Positions 32,220 through 44,459 of a DNA stretch of 64,000 nucleotides are shown piece by piece. Position 1 is the stretch's first letter, and every line of letters begins with the position of its first letter. A program made the position numbers and the translations under genes. The DNA is from Anniella stebbinsi. Its lineage: Eukaryota; Chordata; Lepidosauria; Squamata; Anniellidae. The notes beneath the pieces were generated by a model. The model did not search any database. It was not told the origin of the DNA and was given only the letters and a program-made list of their open reading frames with translations. The stretch spans positions 181,419,654-181,483,653 of the forward strand of contig JARDYH010000001.1 in NCBI GenBank assembly GCA_029215795.1. Direction: 5' to 3'.

Positions 32220-33321
32220 ATCATCAGAGCAGAACAGAGCCTTAAATTTAGGGTGCCTTCCTGTAGGATCTGTGGGGGAATGTTTAGAAGATATCTGCCA
32301 AATTAAAAACTCATATACATTAACAGCTTTTACTATATGGAAATGGTGGCAGATCAAATTAGCACCAGTGCGCTCTCCACTGACTCCATTACAAACATAT
32401 TCCAGACTACTGGATGAAGGGTTGAGAAGAAAAATAGCACAATGGGCAGATAATGGCCTGTTTCGTTTAAGAGATTTTCATATACATAATACTCCTTATA
32501 CGACAGATCAGCTGAAAATTAAGGTACAGCAATGGAACTTAAATTGGATACAAGAAATACAATTAATGCACATATTGCGGGATCCAATCACCAAATTGCA
32601 TGCCACTAATGGCAACTGAATAAATTATTAACTCAACTGAGTTTATAGGGAAGGGAATTGTATTGAAGCTGTATAGTAGCTTAGTTGAAGTACAAACAGG
32701 TTCTCTACAGGGACTGAAAATGGTATAGGAGACAGACTTTGACTTTAATATGCCAGATAGCCAATGGAACCAGCTTTGGGTACAAAACCCCATCAAATCA
32801 GTTTCAGCAGGCATTAAGGAAACATCCTTGAAGACGCTGCATCAATGGTATAGAACTCCAGTGCAAATGGCTCACATCCCCTCAGATGGGAAGTCTGCTT
32901 GCTGGAGGGGATGCCCTCCTCTGGTGGGAATGTCTGCAGGTTCAACAGTTCTGGCATAATGTACATCAGGAACTATTACAGATAACATATTCAGTTTACT
33001 CCAGTATTATTCTTATTGTCCCTGCACTATAATAAAATGAATCTATTGCAGCCAAACAATTAGTAACTCTCTTAATAGCAGCTGCGAGACAAACAATAGT
33101 ACAACAATGGAAAAACCTGGATCATCTTGATAAAGAGGCATATGGTATAGACACACATCTGGTCTACTATAATCTGTGAAAAAATAATGCATAAGTTACG
33201 AGTATTACAAGGCAAAGATGATCCACTAGTATTTAATTCTATGTGTGTGGGTGGGGGGTATTTTACATACAATAGATTCTGAGTCACTGATATATATGTC
33301 AAATATAGCTAAGGAGATTTA
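32220..33321 (+). pseudogene. L1/Tx1-like LINE, ORF2 C-terminal remnant
   Basis: Frames near 32209-32619 and 32750-32960 give IKNSYTLTAFTIWKWWQIKL, QWNQLWVQNP and KTLHQWYRTPVQMA, followed by WHNVHQELLQITY in another frame. This pattern of tryptophan-rich text is typical of the L1/Tx1 ORF2 C-terminus. Multiple frameshifts and stops show it is dead. A Harbinger MITE interrupts it at 33322. Confidence 0.6.
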
Positions 33322-33676
33322 GGGTGCCTCTACAAGAGGCATTTAAAGCTCTTTCAAGGCGCATTAAAAAAATTACCTCTACAAGAACAGAGCGGAAATC
33401 GGGCGTAGAGGCGCGTTATCTCCCCGATTATGCGCATTATCGAATGCGCGTTAAATCGCGAGTTTTATTTTGCTCCGTCCATTAAAGCGCATTTTGACTG
33501 TGTGAATAAGCGCTTATGCGCATTAAATACTTGTAAAGCGCATTTTGGACATCTGTTAATGCGCTTCGCCGCCTCTCGCCGCCTCTCGTGCAGAGGGATT
33601 AGGCGTAAATGCGCTTCTGCGATTATGCGCATAATCGCCTAACTAGGCGCAAAAGCGAATCCTTGTAGAGGGGACC
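33322..33676. mobile_element. Harbinger-family MITE (copy H4) inserted in an L1-like LINE
   Basis: It starts GGGTGCCTCTACAAGAGGC and ends CTTGTAGAGGGGACC. It has full family structure with ATGCGCATTATCGAATGCGC near the left and GATTATGCGCATAATC near the right. The flanks (TTA and ATG) do not match, so the duplication has decayed. Confidence 0.85.
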
Positions 33677-33945
33677 ATGGACTGTATAAATGATATGAAA
33701 TTTCCGATATATAATATGTTTTTTAATAAATTTATAGTATCAAGAATTTAAAAAGGTAATAAGGGGAATAAGCTTCACTCCATTGTATCTATTTTTTTCT
33801 TTTTGTTATCTATTTATTTTGGGTGGGGGAGGGAAGGGGGTATACCATATCATAATATATTATATTACACTATGTTATGATGTCTATGGTTGTCAAATAT
33901 ATGAAAATCTTTAATAAAAACATTATTTTTAAAAATCTGTGAAAT
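33677..33945 (+). mobile_element. L1-like LINE 3' UTR continuation
   Basis: AT-rich 3' UTR-like text ending TCTTTAATAAAAACATTATTTTTAAAAA, which contains an AATAAA signal followed by an A-rich tail, as at the 3' end of an L1-type LINE. Confidence 0.55.
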
Positions 33946-35524
33946 CCTGCTTTGCTCATGGACGTCCCTTGTTGCTGGGTGACTTTCCTGTGTGTGCCCT
34001 GGAACCAGTATCAGTGTTCTAAAACAGAAAATGCAGAAGCAATCAGTGCATTTCTAGTAGGCAACCTACATTGCAATGGGTCCTTTTGTTAACCATTGTC
34101 ATTGTGAGATGACACTGGCAATTAATTGACAGCTATCTGAAAATGTTGACAGTATTGTTTTGGTCCAGTATGGATCAGTGACCTAATGTGTCATGGCAGT
34201 TCCAGAGTGTCTGTGTACACCACACAACCAAAGTCAGAACAAAACCTCAGAGCAGTAGATAAACAACAGTGTAGCAATATCAGCCTGTCTGTGGAGCATT
34301 TAGTTATAATCTGAGATAAAGCCAGCTCAATAGACAGTAAGTAATGTGTTCCCACAGTGTTCAGTTCTCTCATGAGATGTGAGAAAATTATTGCTTCCAG
34401 TCTTACCAACAACATTCTGTTTAATACAGAAATTAACAAATGTCAAGATCTGTGATGAGGAACATTCCGAGAACTTGATGAATACTTGACCCTCTGAAAC
34501 CTTGCAGTGACACAATGTGGCTATATCCACACCTCTTCAGAGAAGATTCAGATGTGGTAATTGGCATAGCATGCAAGCTCCCCATGAGCCACATATCCTT
34601 AGGCAATCAGGGAATATGGATATGTTACAATGTGACAGTGGGGGTCATCTCAGCTACATAACTAAAAGAGATGGGATTCCTGCCCACTCCCTGATAAATA
34701 CTTCTACAGTAAAAGTAACACCAGAAAGGTAGATTTACTGTATCACTTGGGGGCTGTCTATACGTACCCAAAGCCCTGCAGTGGCTACGAATCTGCGCTG
34801 CGTCAGTTATATGACGTAGCCACAGATTGGCAGCCACTGCGGGGCTTTCCACAAAGCTGAACAGAAAAAAAAAGTTGGGGACTTAGCCCGACTTTTCCAG
34901 TGGGAGTGAGGTCACTCTGGCTCTTCTGCTATTTGACCCTGCTCCGCGGCTGATCCGGGGGTCGGTCCTGATGGAAGATGACTAGCAATTGGTTGCCAGA
35001 AACCAGGAAGATGGCGGGGGTGGCAGTATCTGGATGACTGCTGGAAACCCCGCACTCCCTCCTTGGTGTTGGGATTACCCAATGCCACCCTGGGTAAGTA
35101 AAACCATGGGGTTTTGAGGGAAGGAGGCACCAGCTTGGCACCATGAAGTCAGCCCCTTGATTTGCCAACCTACTTTGTCAATTAATTAAGTATAGTAAAA
35201 GAAAGGTTATCTTACCAAATGCAGACAGCATATCTGTGTAGAATCAATGCACATATAAGGATGAGAGCAGGAAGGAATCTCCAACATGGTCCCCATGGAC
35301 ACCCTTTGCATCTGTCAGCTCCCTGCCCCTCCTGACTTTTGTTTATTTATTAAAAGTTATTTTACATTTTACTTTGTTTTCTTTAAAAAGGGTTTAAACT
35401 GTTTTTTAAAGTTTTTTTTTAAATGTTTTAACATCTCTTTTTTCAAGAATTTTTTTTGTCATTTGAGGCACAAAGGACTTCTGTGGCATGGAGTGCCTTT
35501 TACCACTTGCCAGCCATGACCCTA
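33946..35524. other. No gene; GC-rich hairpin block
   Basis: Near 34786-34855 CTGCAGTGGCTACGAATCTG pairs with CAGATTGGCAGCCACTGCGG, a hairpin probably from an unclassified DNA element starting about 34749. The remainder is unremarkable. Confidence 0.4.
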
Positions 35525-36010
35525 ACTGAATAAAAAGAACCTGACTTTAGTTATTCATGCTCTGGGAACCTCACATTTAGATTACTACAGTGCACTATAT
35601 ATACATCAGGCTGCCCTTGAAGATGGTCTGGAAACTTCAGTTAGTATACAACAGCTAGGGTACTGACTGGGACTGGGCATTATGGCCATATTATAACAGT
35701 ATTTTATCATCTTCATTGGCACCCAGTTCATTTCTGGGCCCAATTCAAAGTGCTGATATTACCGTACAAAATGTTTCACAGCTTGGGGCACAATTTCCAA
35801 AAGAGCACTTTTCCCCATATATTTCTGCCCTAAGATCATGTCAGAGGACTTGCTCCAAGTGCTGTCACATACTGAGGTAAAGCAGATAGCTATCCAGGAG
35901 CAGGTCTTTTTCAGTAGTAGCCCCTAGTTATGAAATACCCTCCCCCAAGAGGTCCACCTGGCAAAGCTACTTTGTTATCTTTTTTGGCACCAGACAAAGA
36001 CTTCTTCACT
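35525..36010 (+). mobile_element. Old L2-like LINE fragment
   Basis: Text parallels the C-terminal ORF2 of the better copies: TTGGCACCCAGTTCATTTCTGG, then AAGTGCTGATATTACC, CAGGACTTGC-like and TGAAATACCCTCCCCCAAGAG positions. The reading frame is lost. Confidence 0.6.
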
Positions 36011-36096
36011 TCCTCAGAACTTTGCAATCCCCTGTAACTCCACTGTTAAGCTGTGTGTTTTAAGTAGGTTTTTTCCTTTGATATTTTTATTTGAAA

Positions 36097-36143
<47 letters not shown>
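36097..36143. repeat. (GAT)n microsatellite, tail of an adjacent L2-like LINE
   Basis: About fifteen GAT units directly next to the 3' UTR of the minus-strand LINE at 36144-36790. Confidence 0.9.
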
Positions 36144-36146
<3 letters not shown>

Positions 36147-36790
36147 CTTACCCACCTCTTCCTCCGGATCAAGGCGGGGAACAACATCAATACCAACAAT
36201 ATAAAATACATAAACCGATTAAAAGCATATAAAATTAATACATCATTAAAATCAATAAAGTTTTAAAATTCGACTGGGTAGGCCTGCCAGAAGAGATCAG
36301 TCATTATAGCTCTCTTAAATTCTTGAAGACTTGTAAGTTGGCAGATCTCTCCCGGCAGGTCGTTCCACAGTCTGGGAGCAGCAGAAGAGAAGGTCCTCTG
36401 GGTAACAGTTGACAGCCTAGTTTTGGCCGGCTGTAATAAATTCTTCCCAGAGAACCTGAGTGTGCAGGGCGGATTATATGGGAGAAGGCAATCCCGCAGG
36501 TAACCTGGACCCAAACCATGTAGGGCTTTAAAGGTAATGACCAACACTTTATACTTTGCCTGGAAACTAATTGGCAGCCAATGGAGTGATTTTAAAGCTG
36601 GTGTGATATGGTCACCCCTAAGTGTACCGGTGACCAACCTGGCTGCCATATATTGAACTAGTTGAAGTTTCCAGACTAGGCACAAAGGTAGCCCTATGTA
36701 CAGCTCATTGCAGAAGTCGAGCCTCTGAAGTTACCAGCGTGTGCACTCCCGTCTTTAGGTCTTCCAACACTAGGAAGGGGTGCAGTAGGG
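36144..36790 (-). mobile_element. L2-like LINE, 3' fragment
   Basis: Minus-strand translation gives KLQLVQYMAARLVTGTLRGD, SLHWLPISFQAKYKVLVITF, KALHGLGPGYLRD, FSSAAPRLWNDLPGEI and FKRAIMTDLFWQAYPVEF in one open frame (36685-36263). The 3' UTR ends with the conserved GTTCCCCGCCTTGATCC block. It is the best-preserved C-terminus of this family in the window but is 5'-truncated. Confidence 0.88.
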
Positions 36791-37154
36791 GTGGGCAACT
36801 TGGGTTATCTGGGAAAAATGTCCCCTGCAGCCCCCCCATCCCAGCTGGCCTCACTTTTTCTCTGGATGCCTGACATCCCTCACAATACCACCAACAAGTG
36901 TGCTTGCTAGTCTTTCTCCAGAGAAATAAGACTCCAATATTGCTAAAGTGTTAAGCACTTAAAGCATTAGCAGTGAATCTTTAACATGTCCCAACACTGG
37001 TTGAGACCCTTTGTAAAGCCCCCTCCCCTCCTGTGCATGTTTACTCAGAAGTAAGAAAGAAATCTTGCTCCCCTGCAGTGAATGTTTAACATATCCCAAT
37101 GTATATAGAGCCACAGTATATCGCCATATCACTAAAGCACTAAATAATTAAAGC

Positions 37155-37474
37155 TAGACTGACCATATGGAAAGGAGGACAGGGCTCATGTAACTTTAAC
37201 AGTTGCAGAGAAAAAGGAATTTCAGTAGGTGTCATTTGTATGCAGTTAGTACCTGGTGAACTCCCCTGTTCATCACAACAATTAAAGTTGCAGGCACTAT
37301 ACTAGAGTGACCATATACAAAAGAAGGCAGGGCGCCTGCAGCTTTAACTGTTGTGATGAAGAGGCAATTTTACCAGGTACGAATTGCATACAAATGATGC
37401 CAGCTGAAATTCCCTTTTCTCTATAACTGTTGAAGTTACATGAGCCCTGTCCTCCTTTTCATATGGTCACCCTA
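37155..37474. mobile_element. 320-bp palindromic hAT MITE (copy M5)
   Basis: Perfect 8-bp duplication ATTAAAGC at 37147-37154 and 37475-37482. The left end TAGACTGACC carries one substitution, and the right end reads GGTCACCCTA. Confidence 0.92.
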
Positions 37475-38797
37475 ATTAAAGCACTTTAGCTCCTTAGACA
37501 TTTTAGCTCTTTAAGTCTATGTTAAAGATTAAAAGCAGGCTCCCTAATGTGAATGGGTGTCCCCACTACTGTCAAATTTTGAGGGGTCGCTGCAGCGCTC
37601 TGGGGATTTTCTCAATGGGAAAAGCTACTTTGATTGGGGAAACAAGAAGAAATGGAGCATCCCACCCCACAAGGACACACCCAGGATTTTACCTGGCGGG
37701 ACATGGCACACTATGGCAAAACTGCATGGGAGCTGCATTATAGGAAAAAGATTCCACAAAGGACTTTCAGAAACTACATCTTTTCTAGAGGGAAGCGGTG
37801 ACTTTACTGTGGATTGGCAATGACGCCATGTGTTGTGAACAACCTCAAAATCCTCGCCCTCCACAGTAAATTGCCCATGAAGACAGGCCCCTGCGTAGCA
37901 GTGATACAATCCCAGACATGTGAGCCAGCCACCCCCACTTTGTGCAGTCACAAAGTCCCCATCCCCATTCTGCCCATCGTCTGGCTGAGGTTTAGAACAA
38001 AAGGCAGAATGTTTCGTTGTGACATATAGGATCAGACGCTTCTGAGGACTTCATTCCTTTTCAAGTTCCATGAATGAAAAGGTGGTCGGAATGTCTTTGT
38101 AAATGACAAATGTTGCCCATTTCCTGTTATGACTGCCAACTTGGCACTTCAAGTCCCAGCATATTATTATAGTCCATTAACTTTCACACACTTAAGTAGT
38201 TGCTTTGGTATGCAGTAAAATATGTTATACAGATGTGTCCACTTTGATGAAATAATAACAAATGCTATGAAACAAAACATACAAAAACACATTTTTGAGC
38301 TAAGATTAAAACCAACATTGCTACCCTGGAATCCGCACTGCACCCTAAGGATAGGCCGGTTTCCAAAGCTTTGTCTAAATCCACTCCCTCTTCGGAAATT
38401 CATTGGAAGCAGAAAGTCACTTAGGTGTAACTGAGGAAGGCGGCTTTAATAACAAGCCGCAGCAACAAAGTAAACTTACGCATCAATTAAGCTGGGCAAG
38501 AGGAGATACACTGCCCCAGGGTGCTGGTGGGATGATGGCCATATATGATATACACTCAGCCCAGGAGGGCAGTGGAAAACACACAGCTCAGAAAAATGCA
38601 AAATGGTACAAAAAATAGGAGCTTCGCCCCCAGTATCCTTGGAAACAACACCAAAGTCCACCAATCAGGGACTGCACTAGCAATTCCACTCACACAACAA
38701 TGAACTCACAATGATGAGGACCTGCCCCCAACACAGTGTCCTGAATCACAACATGCAAAAAGACATCACAGAGCACCAACACCCCTGCTACTCCTAG
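37475..38797. other. No gene or classified repeat
   Basis: Mixed-composition sequence with short frames. It may include an unrecognised DNA element near 37520-38040. Confidence 0.4.
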
Positions 38798-39142
38798 AGC
38801 GTCATCAGACGGGAGCAAATCACGTTTCCTCACCTTCACTTTTCCCCACTTCTGTCCCACAATACTCCCTCTTCCTTCACACAAGGGAAGACAGAGGAAG
38901 TAAACAATGATTACATGGCCCATTCAGTGGCCATTTTTATCCCACCACTTTTCCTGCACACAGCAGGAAATGGTGGCACATTTCACTTTTTTTTTTAAAA
39001 AAAAAAATAGGATTTACTGGGGTCTATTTTCTGATGGAGAGAAGGCCAGAAGGAGCTGGAGGCAGACGTCATCATCAAAAGGATCCGCAAACATCCGTAA
39101 GTGGGCAGTGATGAGTGTGCAATAAAACGCTCATCTGACCAT
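38798..39142. mobile_element. hAT-like non-autonomous element (AGCGTCATCAGACG end), copy 1
   Basis: The flanks ACTCCTAG (38790-38797) and GCTCCTAG (39143-39150) agree at 7 of 8 bases. The interior (AAATAGACCCCAGTAAATCC in reverse, AGGAAATGGTGGCACATTTC and so on) matches, in opposite orientation, the element at 63512-63867. Confidence 0.6.
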
Positions 39143-39184
39143 GCTCCTAGTTTCCAGACATTCCTTAAAGTTAGAGTGAGGAAC

Positions 39185-39663
39185 CTTAAGGTCAGAGGTC
39201 AAATCCAGCCTTCCTTTAAAGCCATACATAGTTACCAATGGGATCGCCTTCCCCCATACAATCTGCCCCACACACTCAAGTCCACTGGGGAGAACTTATT
39301 TCAGTCAGTCAAAACTAGGCTGACAACTGTTACTCAGGGGGCCTTTTCTTCTGTCGCCCACCAGACTGTGGAATGGCCTGCCGGGGGAGATTCACCAACT
39401 TAATACCTTCTCCGAGTTTAAGATAGCTATAAAGACTAGTCTCTTCTGGTGGGCTTACCTAGATGAATTTTAAACCTAAGAATGCCCAGATGTTATTTTA
39501 ATATTGTATTGGTTTTATATGCTTTTTAAATTAGTTTTATGCATTTGATTGATATTGTACTGTTATATTTATGTTGTTCCCTGCCTTGATCCAAAAGGAG
39601 AGGTGGGTAAGAAATGAAACTATTATTATTATTATTGTTATTATTACTACTACTACTACTCCT
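39185..39663 (+). mobile_element. L2-like LINE, 3' fragment
   Basis: Motifs include GATCGCCTTCCCCCATACAA, ACTAGGCTGACAACTGTTAC and CAGACTGTGGAATGGCCTGC. The 3' UTR has GTTGTTCCCTGCCTTGATCC and ends in (ATT)n(ACT)n. The frame is broken. Confidence 0.8.
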
Positions 39664-40989
39664 GGTCTCAATTCTGCCATTTAGAGTTCCCCAAATGGTC
39701 CCACCCCCTTTCCCCCAACCACTGACTGTTTGGGGACCTCTCAGACCTCTCAACCCCCCCTGACAGGTGCAGCCATTCTAAAAGGTCGAAATGCCTCTCC
39801 GGAGGCTGAATGACTGGCAGGGAGAACTTTAAGCTCAAAGAGGCTGGTATTTCAGTCACTTTTCCCTTGCCACCACCACCACTAGAATGCTTCCCTTCAC
39901 CTCCCATCCCAAGAACTGCTCGGAAATTAAATTTGGCCATCAGGTTAAAAGCGGTTCACTGCCCCATCAATTGTTTTGTTTCTAACTTTTTTTATTGTGA
40001 GCAGCTTTGTGAGGACTTGTAGAAATACAATAAATAAATAAATAAATATTTTTTGAATATGGATGCAGATTAATCATTGCAGACAACATTGCATAAGGAA
40101 GGTACCATAAGTAAGGTCTGGAAATAACCTGAAGCTTTTGGTTTATTTGTTCGATGTCTACTTGTACATCCAGAAATTTCCAGTTAAATCTAGATTATTT
40201 CAAACTGGGGCCTGATGACTAGGCCCAGGCCAGCACCGGACTCCTGTTGTGGCTCTCCCTGCTTTGAGAAGGCAAGGCCTCCTTTGTGGCATACCAGTCC
40301 TCATCAAGCTCTGGGCCAAGCCTGAAGCACTAGTGTGGTTTGGTGGCCCTGTTAATTCGTATCTGGGCACCGTGCCTCCGTCTTGCTTTCCAGTCCAGTT
40401 CTGTAGGTCAGAAAAAGTCCACTGGACTAAAATAATAATAATAATAAAAAATCCATGGCCAAAATTTCAGATTTCTTTGGCAACATCTCTAAGATGTTTG
40501 AAAAGTAATGAAGGGCGCAGACATTTGCAGAATGAACGAAACTACTTCTTTGCACAGCTTTAGAACATATTTTGTATAAATTTGTACCTGCAAAATGGCC
40601 AGATTCTGAATCGATTGTGGACAGGGGATAGCCTCTAGTTGTAGAGCTGTGTTTGACCTTAGATAACGGTCAATAGAAGTTCATCCTCTGCAAGGAAAAT
40701 AGCAGATTACGTGCATTTTTGTTGTCAGTCTGTGATTTCTAACCAAAGACACCATACGCTACGGTGCTGGCTCTGGCTCTAAAGAAAGTACATGTATCAC
40801 CAGGGGGGTATATAAATTAAATTAAATTAGATTAAATTAAATAAATAAATAAATAAATAAATAAAAGCAGTTGGCCTCAGGGTAGTTCACAATAATAGAA
40901 CAACCAAAGCAACAATACCTTTTCCCCACCAACCGCATCTCAGGTAATGATAGGACATGCAGAATAGACTCTTCAACAGACCTCATAGG
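39664..40989. other. No gene; simple repeats
   Basis: Contains AAAT-type runs (40028-40050, 40435-40449, 40820-40863). Otherwise nothing is recognised. Confidence 0.45.
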
Positions 40990-41080
40990 CAAGAATGTTG
41001 AACCTCTTTCAGCGTGAGGGGGGTGGAATTGATGGGCTTATTAGGCCCCTTCCAACTCAACTATTCTATTGTTCTATGAG
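40990..41080 (+). mobile_element. CR1 LINE 3' end
   Basis: The sequence GGCCCCTTCCAACTCAACTA followed by the octamer-like tail TTCTATTGTTCTATG is the characteristic sauropsid CR1 3' terminus. Confidence 0.8.
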
Positions 41081-41394
41081 GGCTGAATTCAGTTTCAGAG
41101 AACCTCTCAGTCCAGTGGTGGGCGTGACTAAGGGCAAAAGGAGTGGGGCAGAAATACAAAAAATGCTAGCACATTTATTTATTTATTGCAGCTTAGAGCT
41201 CTTCTTGCCAATAACTGAGCCTCATGAGAGGCATTGCAGTTTTTCAGAATTGGGGCAGGGGAGGGGGGGACTGCATGAAATCCAGAAAGCCACCAGACAA
41301 TTGACGGTGGAGGGGAGAGGGTGAGGCCAGGGGAACAAGGCACAACCATGTGGGCCTGACTGGGACCTTGGGTGGGTCGGCTTGTTCAGCACCC

Positions 41395-41560
41395 TTGATT
41401 TAGAGCTTTAAAGGTAATAACCAGCACTTTGAATTATGCTCAGAAATGAATCGGTACAGCTGATACAGGAGTGGACTAACATGTCCCTGAAATTGGCTTA
41501 GATTAGCCATCTTGCAGTGTCATTTTATGCCAGCGGAAGTTTCTGAACACTTTTCAATCT
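41395..41560 (-). mobile_element. Old L2-like LINE fragment
   Basis: Plus-strand text TAGAGCTTTAAAGGTAATAACCAGCACTTTGAATT is the reverse of the FKALHGLG/KVLVITF region of the L2-like copies. It is short and diverged. Confidence 0.55.
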
Positions 41561-42140
41561 CAGTCCACATACAGTACAATATTATTTGGTTTTTTGCTCA
41601 TATGATGCCATCAGTTTACATGTTTTACAGCATACAAGAGGATTCTTGCCCCAAAGAGATTACAATCTAAAATTAGACTTAAAGGAAACAACAAAAGAAA
41701 TCTTAGACTTATTACCCAAGTGATTAATAATGTACATATGACATTGTATATCTAACTGTGAGCAGTAGCCAACCATGTCATCCGGTTAGCAAAAATGTTG
41801 CTGCAGAAACTAGGTTCTGAACCATGCGCAAGAGAAGAAGTGGTTGTGCATGATGCATGAGCAACTCATTGTGCATATTCTGCTTGTGCAACTGCCTGCT
41901 CCTGTTGTGCAGCTGGTTGTGCAACCCAAAGGGCAACCATTGCACATTCTGCTTGTGCAATCTGTAATGGGCAACCACTTGTGCAACAGAAAGATTCAGT
42001 GGAGCTCCACTAACATTATTTGAGTCTGTGGAATGACACTGTTGGATATTGCCCTTAGTGGCCAACCTATGCCTAGTATATAGAGCAGATTTCAAATATT
42101 GACTTTGATCGCACTCAGATCAAATATACACCAGTTCTGG

Positions 42141-42243
42141 GGAACATGGATAGGGTGGTCCTCCTGGTTGATAGCTGGTTGGCAACTATATGAACAGAGT
42201 GTTGGACTAGAAGGGCCCTTGGCTCTTCTTATGTTCCTATGTC
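42141..42243 (+). mobile_element. CR1-related 3' fragment with TCTTATGTTCCTATG end
   Basis: GAACAGAGTGTTGGACTAGA, then GGCTCTTCTTATGTTCCTATG. The same 3' module occurs at 63215-63343 and, in reverse, at 60072. Confidence 0.7.
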
Positions 42244-42260
42244 TAGGGGTTCTAAATATG

Positions 42261-42580
42261 TAGGCTGACCATATGAAAAGGAGGACAGGGCTCATGAAAC
42301 TTTAACTGTTGTAGAGAAAAGGGAATTTCAGCCAGTGTCATCTGTATGCAATTAGTTCCTGGTGAAATTCCTTCTTCATCACAACAGTTAAAGTTGCAGG
42401 CACTATACTAGAGTGACCATATACAAAAGAAGGCAGGGCCCCTGCAACTTTAACTGTTGTGATGAAGAGGGAATTTCACCAGGAACTAATTGCATACACA
42501 TGACACTAGCTGAAATTCCCTTTTCTCTACAACTGTTAAAGTTACATGAGCCCTGTCCTCCTTTTCATATGGTCAGCCTA
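42261..42580. mobile_element. 320-bp palindromic hAT MITE (copy M6)
   Basis: Perfect 8-bp duplication TAAATATG at 42253-42260 and 42581-42588. The ends are TAGGCTGACC / GGTCAGCCTA. Confidence 0.93.
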
Positions 42581-43393
42581 TAAATATGTCAAATGGCCAT
42601 CACCACATGGAACTTAGAGGCATGTAGACCAAAACATCACTTCGGATTTCCTTTGAATTTGTTCCAGTCAAATAGAGAGGGCAGGTTTGGCAAAAGAATT
42701 CTGCTTTCATTCACATTAAACAAGTTCAAGTTGACAGTTTCAGAAGATGATACAAAATCATCAGAAAAGATGGAATTTATTTTACTGGGCCAACTAGTTC
42801 AGAAGTTTTGCAAGCATAGAAAACTCATAGGGAAAGGAGTTCTACAGTGTTCTAAAGCTTATGCAAATGGTAATGTTCCTAGAAACTGGATTGTTTGTTG
42901 TGAATCTTCCTAATAGTTGATGAGATTTAGGTGTTTAAGAAATAAAATGTTAAACTGTGGACATACCATGCTTTATTAGAATTTTCAGTGGCAAGGGTGT
43001 GTCCACCAGACCTCAAATGTCTTTTTTAAAGTTATACTTTTTTAGGCTTACACACACAGCAAAAAGGTATGTAAGTTATCTGGCGGTTGTGGTACCTACC
43101 CTGGTGTGAAATTACTTTACAATAGTCCAGCCGTGATCTAAGTAAGTCACCAAGATCCACAGCCAGGCCGACCTGCTCCTGGTGTGCCAGCTGAAACTTG
43201 GCAAATGCCCCCCTGGTTACGGCTGCCTGCTGCCACCTGAGAATCCAGCTGCCGTATCTGATCCAGAAGCAGCCCCAGAGTGTGAACTTGGCTTTTCCAA
43301 GGGAGAGCTACCCCATCAAACACAGGCTGATGTCCTTTTCCTGGATCAGCTGATTTACGGATGGAGGGAGCAATCCTATGGCCACTAGACACT
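42581..43393. other. No gene or classified repeat
   Basis: Frames of 106 codons (42593) and shorter lack domains. The GC-richer part (43140-43390) resembles L2-like text in places but is too diverged to call. Confidence 0.4.
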
Positions 43394-43636
43394 GGCTCAA
43401 TTCGGACAACACGTTAAGCAACGGTTGTTAAGTTAAACAACCGTCAGTTGGTTAGCTCAACGTGTCATCCGAATTCAGCCACACAACGGATAAACAACCC
43501 ACGGTTGGTTAAGTTGGAGTTTTAAACAACTGAGTTAAACAACTCGCTTGCGAGTTGTTTAAAAGTTAGTCAATTGACTAACCTGTTGTCCGAATTTAGC
43601 CGCTTGAGGTGCGTGGGTTAAACAACTGAGGTGAGT

Positions 43637-44410
43637 ATGTTAACACAAAAGACCATAGAGGAGAGCGGCAAGAGCGGCAGAAAGCGGGTGGCCGCTCAGG
43701 CACGCTCGCAACAGACCGCTGGTATCGCCGCCATAGCAACCAGGATACCCGCCTCCCCCACTAGGCAGCCGGCATGGAGCTCAACAAGGGGCCGGCTCCT
43801 GCACAAACTCACGCAGGGTGCCCAGTCAGCTACCCAAATGGAAAGGGAAGCGCACCAGAAGGGCAGTATGGCAAAGGGGGGGAGGGGGAGATGGAATAAC
43901 CAAAAACCCCAGGCACCCTGGAGCAAGAGGCAGGTCTCCCCCACACCAACTGGGAGAACCGCACTCCACCCGAAGCAGACCCCCACCGCACCGCCACCGC
44001 CACCGCCACCTTCGCTTCACCCAGAAGGACGAGGGCAGGGGAAGCGGCGACCAGAGAGCCCCCCCTCATCTGCCCAACAAGGCCGGACAGTGAGCCTTTG
44101 CCAGGCCCCGAGAACCCCATTGGGGAGCATCGCGCCTGTGCCGAGGCATCCCGGGTGCGTGCATGCATCAGTGCCTGGATCTGGCTGCGCTACCCCCATC
44201 CCCTGTGAGCGTCGGCTATGGAGTTCCATCTGTGGACTGGCATCTCTCCCTGGCATGCCGCCCCTCTCCACCACATCCCCTTGGCACGTTCTGTGCTTGG
44301 CTCCCTGGAGGTGTGGCCTTGGCCATCCCCATTTTCACCGCTGTGCCTTCCAGCCGCCTCCTCCCTTCCCGGGGACAACTGTCCTTTCCGTAGGTTCTGC
44401 CCTGGCATAG
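43637..44410 (+). CDS. Uncertain open frame inside the 43394-44954 element, followed by a poly(A) signal
   Basis: An ATG at 43637 opens about 257 codons. The product is basic at the N-terminus (GKSGRKRVAAQARSQQ), then Pro/Arg-rich with an eight-proline run. No known domain is visible. A poly(A) signal (AATAAA, 44454-44459) with a GT-rich downstream stretch (about 44493-44504) follows the stop, suggesting a transcript. Long frames on the opposite strand (for example 44717-44190) caution that GC content alone may keep the frame open. Confidence 0.3.
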   Translation: MLTQKTIEESGKSGRKRVAAQARSQQTAGIAAIATRIPASPTRQPAWSSTRGRLLHKLTQGAQSATQMEREAHQKGSMAKGGRGRWNNQKPQAPWSKRQVSPTPTGRTALHPKQTPTAPPPPPPPSLHPEGRGQGKRRPESPPSSAQQGRTVSLCQAPRTPLGSIAPVPRHPGCVHASVPGSGCATPIPCERRLWSSICGLASLPGMPPLSTTSPWHVLCLAPWRCGLGHPHFHRCAFQPPPPFPGTTVLSVGSALA

Positions 44411-44453
44411 TGGTGCCCATGTGCCTTATTGCCCATGTCTGAGCTCCCTGCTG

Positions 44454-44459
44454 AATAAA
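44454..44459 (+). terminator. Putative polyadenylation signal AATAAA
   Basis: GCTGAATAAAGTTTTC is followed about 35 bases later by TTCCTGTGTGTGTGG, the usual hexamer plus GU-rich arrangement. Confidence 0.5.

Noticed and set aside
36097..36143. GAT run considered as a tandem-repeat array of interest (such as CRISPR-like)
   Set aside because: It is an ordinary trinucleotide microsatellite forming the tail of a LINE. No direct repeats with unique spacers exist anywhere in the window.
43190..43390. Possible gene fragment in frames on both strands
   Set aside because: Weak resemblance to LINE text only, with no continuous motif or splice structure.
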